A program made the translations under genes and the position numbers. The notes under the pieces are model-generated. The model worked only from the letters and a program-made list of their open reading frames with translations. It was not told the origin of the DNA and did not search any database. A stretch of DNA of 5,158 nt from Anaerotignum sp. (lineage in GTDB: Bacteria > Bacillota > Clostridia > Lachnospirales > Anaerotignaceae), in NCBI GenBank assembly GCA_017442465.1, contig JAFRZQ010000248.1:1-5158 (forward strand). The letters run 5' to 3'. Position 1 is the first letter of the stretch, and each line of letters opens with the position of its first letter. Positions 1-5,158 of the stretch are shown here, piece after piece.

Positions 1-1021
1 ATTGCACATCCTGTATATTTTTATGCAGTCTGCGGCATAAGGTTTCCGCCGAAACAGGAATTTCCGTTTCGATCAGTTCATATACCTCTTTCTCCTCCGC
101 AGATATGTTTTCTGCTATTTTATTCTTAAACTTTGTTTTTTCCTCTTCTTTATAAGCAATACCCAATGCAAACAGAATGTCATTTCCCTCTGTAATGATG
201 GGACACCCCTGTTTGATCAGAGCATTTGTCCCCTTGCTTAGGGCGCTGGTCACATTGCCTGGCACAACAAACACATCTCTGCCGTAATCCAGCGCAAGAT
301 CGGCTGTGATAAGGGTGCCGCTTTTTTTGCCGGCTTCGACTACGACGACCATTTTACTCAGGCCGGCTATGATACGATTACGGCTGGGGAAATTTCCAGG
401 AACAGCGGGCATGCCTGGCGCAAATTCAGAAAGCACACAGCCATTTTCGATGATACGTTTCATCAGTTCCTGATTTTCGGAAGGATAACAGATATCTACG
501 CCGCATCCCAGTACAGCGATCGTTTTCCCTCCGCCGTCTAAAATTCCTCTGTGTCCTTCACTGTCGATCCCCCGTGCCATACCGCTGACCACGATCACAT
601 TTGTTTTTCCAAGATCCTTTGCAATATCATAGGCCACAGTAGCCCCGTAACGGGAACATTTTCTTGCCCCTATGATTGCGACTGTATCTATATCGTCATC
701 AGGCAGATTCCCTCTTACATAAATTCCAAGAGGAGGATCATCGATCTCTTTCAGTAAACGAGGATAACGGGGATGCCAGTAGGAATAAAAGCTGATCTCT
801 TTTTCTTCCAGTTCAATGATCCAGTCATTGAGCAGTTCCTCTTTTCTGGAAGCAAGAAGCAAATTTGTGATTTTTTCCGGAATAGCAGGAATCCTTTTTA
901 TTGTTTCGGATTCTGCATGCCAGATCGCCTCTGCGCTGCCGAAGTGCTCCAGAAGATAATTTGCACGCTTAAAGCCAATGCCGTCAATGCGGCTGAGCCA
1001 CATCAGATAATATTCTTCCAT
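1..1021 (-). CDS. dprA: DNA-processing protein DprA (Smf), 3' end cut off by the window edge
   Basis: DprA binds incoming single-stranded DNA in the cytoplasm during natural transformation, protects it and loads RecA; it is also kept in many species not known to be competent. The 340 visible residues show an N-terminal helix-hairpin-helix/SAM-like region (about 1-60, including RIDGIGFKRANYLL), then the Rossmann-like DprA core: GARKCSRYG at 118-126, SGMARGID at 146-153, GNFPSRNRIIAGL at 209-221 and KKSGTLITA at 232-240. A C-terminal winged-helix region (about 307 onward, EEKEVYELIE) runs off the left edge, so perhaps 20-30 residues are missing compared with the roughly 360-residue clostridial form. 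The ATG at 1021-1019 is supported by AAGGAG (1034-1029) seven bases upstream and by the typical family N-terminus. It is divergent from comM. The family call is secure; a competence role in this organism is inferred. Confidence 0.96.
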   Translation of the reverse strand, partial: MEEYYLMWLSRIDGIGFKRANYLLEHFGSAEAIWHAESETIKRIPAIPEKITNLLLASRKEELLNDWIIELEEKEISFYSYWHPRYPRLLKEIDDPPLGIYVRGNLPDDDIDTVAIIGARKCSRYGATVAYDIAKDLGKTNVIVVSGMARGIDSEGHRGILDGGGKTIAVLGCGVDICYPSENQELMKRIIENGCVLSEFAPGMPAVPGNFPSRNRIIAGLSKMVVVVEAGKKSGTLITADLALDYGRDVFVVPGNVTSALSKGTNALIKQGCPIITEGNDILFALGIAYKEEEKTKFKNKIAENISAEEKEVYELIETEIPVSAETLCRRLHKNIQDVQ

Positions 1022-1028
1022 GCGAACA

Positions 1029-1034
1029 CTCCTT
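1029..1034 (-). promoter_or_regulatory. Ribosome binding site of dprA
   Basis: Read on the minus strand this is AAGGAG, seven bases before the ATG at 1021-1019. It sits in a longer purine run (AAGGGGAAGGAG) and fixes the dprA start. Confidence 0.85.
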
Positions 1035-1057
1035 CCCCTTCTCAAGTTTCGTCCTTT

Positions 1058-1086
1058 ACTATAAATCCTTTCCCATTAAAATTCAA
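1058..1086 (-). promoter_or_regulatory. Probable sigma-A promoter of dprA
   Basis: On the minus strand there is TTGAAT (1086-1081, four of six consensus bases) and TATAGT (1063-1058, five of six) separated by exactly 17 bp. An A-tract (complement of the T-run at 1093-1099) lies just upstream and could act as an UP element. Transcription would start near 1051, leaving about 30 nt of leader including the ribosome binding site. This is seen by eye only. Confidence 0.6.
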
Positions 1087-1108
1087 TACTAATTTTTTTC
1101 GAAATCCA

Positions 1109-1123
1109 TATTTTCAGCAAATA
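1109..1123. promoter_or_regulatory. CodY-box-like site between dprA and comM
   Basis: TATTTTCAGCAAATA matches 12 of 15 positions of the published CodY consensus AATTTTCWGAAAATT. It lies 22 bp upstream of the proposed dprA -35 and 35 bp upstream of the proposed comM -35, so it overlaps neither core promoter. Three mismatches in AT-rich DNA is a weak match that can occur by chance. CodY is a GTP/branched-chain amino acid sensor of Firmicutes, and in several clostridia its gene lies just beyond dprA-topA. Confidence 0.25.
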
Positions 1124-1138
1124 TAGTGTATTTAATAG

Positions 1139-1150
1139 AAGGAATTCCTT
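1139..1150. repeat. Perfect 12-bp palindrome upstream of the comM promoter
   Basis: AAGGAATTCCTT is a perfect palindrome centred at 1144/1145, ending eight bases before the proposed comM -35 element. A dyad there is a typical position for an operator or activator site, but no known regulator is recognised. It has no loop or T-run, so it is not a terminator. Function is unproven. Confidence 0.35.
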
Positions 1151-1158
1151 ACATTTGA

Positions 1159-1187
1159 TTGTGTTTTTTAGTGAAAGTTGATATGAT
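1159..1187 (+). promoter_or_regulatory. Probable extended -10 promoter of comM
   Basis: TATGAT (1182-1187, five of six consensus bases) is preceded by TG at 1179-1180, giving an extended -10 (TGaTATGAT). A poor -35, TTGTGT (1159-1164), lies 17 bp upstream. Extended -10 promoters tolerate a weak -35. The start would fall near 1194, with a leader of about 30 nt holding the ribosome binding site. Confidence 0.55.
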
Positions 1188-1210
1188 ATAGACAAATTTA
1201 CAGAAGAAAG

Positions 1211-1217
1211 GGAGGGG
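1211..1217 (+). promoter_or_regulatory. Ribosome binding site that fixes the TTG start of comM
   Basis: GGAGGGG, part of AAAGGGAGGGG, ends seven bases before TTG at 1224-1226. No ATG is present at a usable distance, so this strong site is the main evidence that comM starts with TTG. Confidence 0.8.
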
Positions 1218-1223
1218 TCTATA

Positions 1224-2759
1224 TTGCTTTCTATCATAAAATCTGCTGCACTGATGGGCATTGACAGCTATCCTGTAGAAGTGGAAGTTGATTTAAGCAA
1301 TGGCCTGCCTGCGTTTGATATCGTAGGGCTGCCGGATTCTGCTGTAAAGGAATCCCGCGAAAGAGTTCGAACGGCAATTCGAAACTCTAACTTCCCATTT
1401 CCCGTAAAAAGAATCACTGTAAATCTCGCTCCTGCGGATACAAAAAAAGAAGGTGCATCCTTTGATCTGCCTATTGCACTGGGTATTCTTTCTGCCTGCA
1501 ATGTATTCTCTGCTTCTGTAATGCGGGATTCTATTGTAACGGGAGAGTTGTCTCTTGATGGCTCTGTTCGCCCGGTTAATGGTGTATTGCCCATGATCTA
1601 CGACGCTTTTCTTCGTGGCATCAGAAAATGTTTTATTCCTGCGGATAATGCGGAAGAAGCCGCGTTGGTAGACGGGATGGAGGTATATCCCGTGCACTCT
1701 GTTGTCGAAATTGTGGATCATCTTTCCGGAGTAAAAATAATCCAGCCATTTGAGAAAAAGATGGATGCTGGTTTTTTGACAGGATCGGTTGATACAGAAA
1801 ATTTGGATTTTTCACATGTGAAAGGACAGGAAAATGCAAAGCGTGCTATGGAGATCGCGGCGGCAGGCGCCCATAATATTCTTCTGATCGGCCCTCCTGG
1901 CAGCGGCAAAACCATGCTGGCAAAACGATTGCCCACGATTCTACCGGATCTGAGTTTTGAAGAAAGTATTGAAATCACAAAAATTTACAGTGTTGCAGGG
2001 CTGTTGAAAGAAAAAAATTCTCTTGTAAAAACGAGACCCTTCCGCTCTCCCCATCATACGATCTCTGCATCTGCCTTGACTGGCGGCGGACGCATTCCTA
2101 AGCCGGGTGAAATCTCTCTGGCTCACCATGGGGTCCTGTTTCTGGATGAATTGCCGGAATTTCAGCGTAATGCTCTGGAGGTCATGCGGCAGCCTCTGGA
2201 AGACGGAAAGGTAACGATCGCAAGAGTGAATGGTACCCTTACCTTCCCTTCTGATTTTATGCTGACAGCGGCTATGAACCCCTGCCCCTGCGGATATCTG
2301 GGAAACAGCGAAAAATGTCACTGTTCTGCAAACGAAATATTAAAATACCACAGAAAAATCAGCGGCCCTCTTCTGGATAGGATCGATCTGATGGTAGAAA
2401 TGCCGCCAGTGGCTTATGAAGATCTGGAAAATACTACTCCCGCTGAATCTTCCGCTACGATTAAAGAACGTGTCATTCAGGCTCATCAGATCCAGCTGAA
2501 ACGCTTTAAGGATGAAGGCATTTTCTTTAATGGGCAGATGAACGCTGCACAGATTGAAAAATACTGTACTCTGCTTCCGAAGGATAAAGAAGTTCTCCGT
2601 GCTGCCTTTGAACGAATGGAACTGAGTGCCAGAGCATATCATAAAATACTGAAACTTGCAAGAACAGCGGCTGATCTGGCAGGCGAAGAACAGATTTCTA
2701 TGCGGCATCTGCTGGAAGTATTACAATATCGTTCTCTGGATAGAAAATATCTTTTATAA
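1224..2759 (+). CDS. comM: YifB/ComM family Mg-chelatase-like AAA+ ATPase
   Basis: In Gram-negative species ComM is a hexameric DNA helicase that drives branch migration of the RecA-made joint between incoming ssDNA and the chromosome; the role of clostridial homologues is less tested. All parts are present in 511 residues, the usual family length: an N-terminal ChlI-like Lon-protease-fold domain (about 20-145, with NGLPAFDIVGLPDSAVKESRERV), an AAA+ Mg-chelatase domain (about 190-395) and the C-terminal helical domain (about 400-500). Walker A is GPPGSGKT at 223-230, Walker B VLFLDE at 304-309, sensor-1 region around N352, and the conserved arginine in LLDRIDL lies near 386. Four cysteines (354, 356, 365, 367) form CxC-x8-CxC. 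Despite the domain name it is not a chlorophyll enzyme. The TTG start matches the family N-terminus MLSxxxSAALxGID. It is divergent from dprA and followed by its own terminator. Confidence 0.96.
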   Translation: MLSIIKSAALMGIDSYPVEVEVDLSNGLPAFDIVGLPDSAVKESRERVRTAIRNSNFPFPVKRITVNLAPADTKKEGASFDLPIALGILSACNVFSASVMRDSIVTGELSLDGSVRPVNGVLPMIYDAFLRGIRKCFIPADNAEEAALVDGMEVYPVHSVVEIVDHLSGVKIIQPFEKKMDAGFLTGSVDTENLDFSHVKGQENAKRAMEIAAAGAHNILLIGPPGSGKTMLAKRLPTILPDLSFEESIEITKIYSVAGLLKEKNSLVKTRPFRSPHHTISASALTGGGRIPKPGEISLAHHGVLFLDELPEFQRNALEVMRQPLEDGKVTIARVNGTLTFPSDFMLTAAMNPCPCGYLGNSEKCHCSANEILKYHRKISGPLLDRIDLMVEMPPVAYEDLENTTPAESSATIKERVIQAHQIQLKRFKDEGIFFNGQMNAAQIEKYCTLLPKDKEVLRAAFERMELSARAYHKILKLARTAADLAGEEQISMRHLLEVLQYRSLDRKYLL

Positions 2760-2785
2760 AAAATTTGACTTGTTGAAGCAAAGCG

Positions 2786-2824
2786 AAATGGACAGATCTT
2801 ATGAATAGATCTGCCCATTTTTTT
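2786..2824 (+). terminator. Intrinsic terminator after comM
   Basis: A 14-bp stem with one A-C mismatch (arms 2786-2799 and 2807-2820) and a 7-base loop is followed by a T-run at 2818-2824. It begins 27 bases after the comM stop. In the minus direction the same stem follows the DUF2130 stop at 2837, but the tract after it is a poor T-run (TTTCGCTTTG), so it would end the convergent transcript less efficiently. Confidence 0.9.
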
Positions 2825-2836
2825 CTTATGAATGAA

Positions 2837-4063
2837 TTATTCTTTTTTAAGATCATCAAACATCGCTTTGACTGAAGGTGCATTCTTTGTAAGCTTTTTA
2901 ATACTAAGCTCATCAGCTTTTTTGTTTGCGAGGCGAAGGTTGTCTTCTGAGGAGATAAGTGCTGCCTTTGTCTTTTGCAGATGTTCGATCGTTTTGTCGA
3001 TTTCTTTGATTGCTGTGGCAAATTTATCGCTGGCAAGACGATAATTACGGGCAAAGCCATCCTTAAACGCATTCATGTTTTCTTCAAAATGAAGAATATC
3101 CACCTGCTGATTTCTGACGATCTGCAGTTCCTGCTGATATTGCAAAGAATTCTTTGCAGCATTTCGCAGCAGCGTGATCATGGGAATAAAGAACTGCGGA
3201 CGGATGACATACATTTTAGGATATTTATAAGAAACATCTACGATACCGTTGTTATATAAATCATTATCTATTTCCAGTAAAGATACAAGGATCGCATATT
3301 CGCAGCCTTTCTCGTTACGGTCCTTGTCCAGCTCCTTAAAAAAGTCTTCATTCTTATGCTTGGTTGCTGTGGTATCCGCTTCATTTTTCATTTCAAACAT
3401 GATGGAAATGAATTCTGTACCATCATCACTGCATTCTCGATAGATAAAGTCACCTTTGCTGCCTGTTCTGGCATCGTTGTCTTTTTCAAAATAAGCATTT
3501 GGGAATGCTGTCATACGCAGGGAATTGAATTGCGCAAGGCAATGCTGTTCCAAACTTTCGCCGATCATTTTTGTAGATTGACGTGCTTTGAAGTCTTTAT
3601 AATACTCAATTTGTTCGTCTTTTAATTTCAGTTTGCCTTCATACTGCTCCTTCAGAGATTTTTCGTTCAAAAGGTTTTCGGTTTCCTTGTTTTTCAGTTC
3701 TCCCCTTAGATTCGCTATTTCTGAATTTTGTCGGGAAATTTCATTATTTTTCTCTGCAACAGCTTCAGAAACAGCCAGTTTTCTTACTGCCTCAGATGCA
3801 TTTAATTTTGCCTGCAATTCTGCGATCATTTGCTCTTTTGCTGAAATTTCTGCATCTTTTTTTGCAATCTTTTCTGCATATTCCTTTTCTTCCTGTAAAC
3901 GGCTCAATGCAAATTCTTGGTCTCTTTTTGTTGCTGCTTCCTTTTCACGGCGGTCCAGTTCTTTTGTAAATTCTATATCTCGTATCTGGCGCGCAATTTT
4001 TTCATATCCGGTTTCATTCACCTGAAACACTTCGCCGCAGTTTGGGCATTTTATTTCCGGCAT
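2837..4063 (-). CDS. DUF2130 domain protein with coiled coil; possible PD-(D/E)XK nuclease fold
   Basis: A 408-residue protein of the DUF2130 family, whose function is not established. Seen in order: a short N-terminal Cys pair typical of a zinc ribbon half (KCPNCGEVF, C6 and C9; no second pair, so metal binding is uncertain); a highly charged coiled coil from about 20 to 160; the conserved core from about 163 to 300 (GESLEQHC, GSKGDFIYRE, IMFEMKNEADT, KNEDFFKELDKDR); and a second helical stretch from about 304 to 400. Within the core, E169 or E172, D205 and E224-x-K226 have the order and spacing of a PD-(D/E)XK nuclease site; that is an inference. No signal peptide or membrane segment is seen. 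The start at 4063 is chosen over the ATG at 4117 because AAGGAG lies seven bases upstream and MPEIKCPxCG is the normal family N-terminus. It converges on comM and is separated from the upstream dehydrogenase by a terminator. Confidence 0.92.
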   Translation of the reverse strand: MPEIKCPNCGEVFQVNETGYEKIARQIRDIEFTKELDRREKEAATKRDQEFALSRLQEEKEYAEKIAKKDAEISAKEQMIAELQAKLNASEAVRKLAVSEAVAEKNNEISRQNSEIANLRGELKNKETENLLNEKSLKEQYEGKLKLKDEQIEYYKDFKARQSTKMIGESLEQHCLAQFNSLRMTAFPNAYFEKDNDARTGSKGDFIYRECSDDGTEFISIMFEMKNEADTTATKHKNEDFFKELDKDRNEKGCEYAILVSLLEIDNDLYNNGIVDVSYKYPKMYVIRPQFFIPMITLLRNAAKNSLQYQQELQIVRNQQVDILHFEENMNAFKDGFARNYRLASDKFATAIKEIDKTIEHLQKTKAALISSEDNLRLANKKADELSIKKLTKNAPSVKAMFDDLKKE

Positions 4064-4070
4064 AATATTT

Positions 4071-4076
4071 CTCCTT
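4071..4076 (-). promoter_or_regulatory. Ribosome binding site that fixes the DUF2130 start
   Basis: On the minus strand this reads AAGGAG, seven bases before ATG at 4063-4061. It selects this start over the in-frame ATG 54 bases upstream. A TGATATTTT sequence (4091-4083) just before it resembles an extended -10, but has no good -35 and would leave almost no leader, so no promoter is called. Confidence 0.82.
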
Positions 4077-4115
4077 CCTTGTAAAATATCACACTGCATT
4101 TTCATCTTCCATAAC

Positions 4116-4151
4116 AAAAAACGGCATGGCGTTTCTTCCGATACCGTTTTT
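4116..4151 (-). terminator. Intrinsic terminator after the alcohol dehydrogenase gene
   Basis: On the minus strand an 11-bp stem with one G-U pair (arms 4151-4141 and 4127-4117) encloses a 13-base loop and ends in a run of six T (4121-4116). It begins eight bases after the dehydrogenase stop codon. The flanking A and T runs are complementary, so it may also work in the plus direction. It separates the dehydrogenase from DUF2130 transcription. Confidence 0.88.
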
Positions 4152-4159
4152 ATGATTAT

Positions 4160-5158
4160 TTATCTTTCATAAGGTGTGATGACCCATTTGATCACGCCAT
4201 CCAGCCTGTTTTCAAAAATATGATACCCTTCCATGACATCATTCAGAGGTCTTTTGTGGGTGATGAGACAGCTGGTATCGATTTTACCACTCTGTACCAT
4301 TGTCATGATCTCATCACAGGAATTGGCGTCTACACCGCCTGTAATGAAAGTCAGGTTTTTGCCATACATCATATGCAGAGGAATGGAAACTGCCTCTTCA
4401 TACAGGGCAACCACAACAACGATGGCATTGGGTCTTGCTACCTTCCATGCTGTTTCGAATGTACCCATAGTACCAGCCACTTCGAATACACGATCTGCAC
4501 CTCTGCCGTTTGTGAGCTTCAGCACTTCTGCTTCCACATCTACTTTATTTGCATTCAGGATCACATCTGCCAGTCCCTGTTCTTTTGCAAGCTGCAGTCT
4601 TTCATCACTGACATCTACAACAATAACTTTTGCAGGACTGTAAAGCTTAATGCTCATCAGTGTACACATGCCTGTAGGGCCTGCGCCTAATACAACAACG
4701 GTATCAGCGGGCTTCAGATCTGCCACCTGTGCTGCCCAGTAACCTGTTGCAAGGATATCCCCATTGAACAGCGCTGCTTCATCTGTGACATCATCGGGGA
4801 TCAGTGTCAACGCCTGATCTGCCATTGGCACACGGGTATATTCTGCCTGTCCGCCGTCGATACGGCAGCCCAGCTCCCAACCGCCGTGTTCACAGTTGTT
4901 TACAAATCCTCTTTTGCAGAAATAGCATTCGCCGCAGAAGGTTTCCACATTAACGGAAACGCGGTCGCCCACCTTAAATTTTCTAACTTCTTTGCCTGCT
5001 TCTATGATCACACCAACAAATTCATGACCCAGAACGGTATTTTCTTTTGCACGGGGTACTGCTCCGTGTTTGATATGCAGGTCACTGGAGCAGATGGAAG
5101 ACAAAGTAACTTTTACAATAACATCTGTCTCATCTTTCAGAATGGGCATAGGTCTGTC
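4160..5158 (-). CDS. Zinc-dependent medium-chain alcohol dehydrogenase, 5' end cut off by the window edge
   Basis: A cytoplasmic zinc-dependent NAD(P)-linked alcohol/polyol dehydrogenase of the COG1063 type; the exact substrate cannot be read from sequence. The frame stays open to the right edge (D-R-P precede the first visible Met at 5149), and family members normally begin about 15-25 residues before this point, so the true start lies outside the window. Numbering from that Met: catalytic zinc ligands C20, H42 (GHEFVG) and probably D131 (FNGDILATGY); structural zinc cysteines C72, C75, C78, C86; nucleotide-binding GAGPTG at 155-160; and D179 after the second Rossmann strand, which favours NAD(H) over NADP(H). 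The ending KWVITPYER is complete. The overall pattern resembles secondary alcohol or 2,3-butanediol dehydrogenases. A strong terminator follows at once. Confidence 0.94.
   Translation of the reverse strand, partial: DRPMPILKDETDVIVKVTLSSICSSDLHIKHGAVPRAKENTVLGHEFVGVIIEAGKEVRKFKVGDRVSVNVETFCGECYFCKRGFVNNCEHGGWELGCRIDGGQAEYTRVPMADQALTLIPDDVTDEAALFNGDILATGYWAAQVADLKPADTVVVLGAGPTGMCTLMSIKLYSPAKVIVVDVSDERLQLAKEQGLADVILNANKVDVEAEVLKLTNGRGADRVFEVAGTMGTFETAWKVARPNAIVVVVALYEEAVSIPLHMMYGKNLTFITGGVDANSCDEIMTMVQSGKIDTSCLITHKRPLNDVMEGYHIFENRLDGVIKWVITPYER

Noticed and set aside
1023..1036. Possible LexA/DinR box overlapping the dprA ribosome binding site (CGAACACTCCTTCC)
   Set aside because: The left half fits the Gram-positive SOS box, but the right half has CTTC in place of the essential GTTC, and that part is already explained by the ribosome binding site.
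551..1126. Plus-strand open frames across dprA
   Set aside because: The minus-strand frame encodes an unmistakable DprA with all its motifs; the plus-strand translations are shadows with no ribosome binding site.
1363..1387. Imperfect inverted repeat with two TTCGAA sites inside comM
   Set aside because: It lies in a strongly conserved coding stretch (RVRTAIRNSNF), has a one-base bulge and no T-run; most likely a by-product of codon choice.
4083..4111. Promoter for DUF2130 just upstream of its ribosome binding site
   Set aside because: There is an extended -10-like TGATATTTT but no acceptable -35 at 16-18 bp, and the implied transcript would start at the ribosome binding site itself.
4064..4117. 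Eighteen-residue N-terminal extension of the DUF2130 frame to ATG 4117
   Set aside because: That ATG lies at the T-run of the upstream terminator, has no ribosome binding site and adds residues not expected in the family; the start at 4063 has AAGGAG and the conserved MPEIKCPxCG.
4220..4690. Long open frames on the plus strand opposite the dehydrogenase and DUF2130 genes
   Set aside because: They are antisense to clearly conserved proteins, have low-complexity Ser/Cys/Phe-rich translations, no ribosome binding site and no recognisable domain.

Overview
The window looks chromosomal and comes from a low-to-moderate-GC Gram-positive anaerobe, most likely a member of Clostridia (Lachnospiraceae-like). 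The reasons are AGGAG/GGAGG ribosome binding sites at canonical spacing in front of every visible start, AT-rich intergenic regions with sigma-A-type promoters, intrinsic terminators, and clostridial-type DprA and YifB/ComM proteins. No plasmid, phage, IS, CRISPR, tRNA or rRNA signature was seen.

Layout, left to right: (1) 1-1021, minus strand: dprA, encoding the ssDNA-binding RecA loader of natural transformation; its 3' end is cut off by the left edge. (2) 1022-1223: a 202-bp divergent control region with a plausible promoter for each flanking gene, a CodY-box-like site and a perfect 12-bp palindrome. (3) 1224-2759, plus strand: a full-length comM/yifB AAA+ ATPase gene with a TTG start, followed by a strong hairpin-plus-T-run terminator. 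(4) 2837-4063, minus strand: a DUF2130 protein with a Cys-pair N-terminus, a long coiled coil and a domain carrying residues that resemble a PD-(D/E)XK nuclease core. It converges on comM. (5) A strong terminator in the minus direction at 4116-4151. (6) 4160-5158, minus strand: a zinc-dependent medium-chain alcohol dehydrogenase, cut off at its 5' end by the right edge.

The two left-hand genes form a DNA-uptake/recombination pair: DprA protects incoming ssDNA and loads RecA, and ComM-family helicases promote branch migration of the RecA-made joint in the Gram-negative species studied. They are transcribed divergently from a shared control region rather than co-directionally. The DUF2130 gene is set off by a terminator on each side and appears to be its own transcription unit; a DNA-processing role next to comM is speculative. 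The dehydrogenase is a metabolic gene with no obvious link to the others.

Most of the window is ordinary core genome. The points most worth a second look are the nuclease-like residues of the DUF2130 protein and the architecture of the dprA/comM intergenic region. I see no convincing undescribed multi-gene system.
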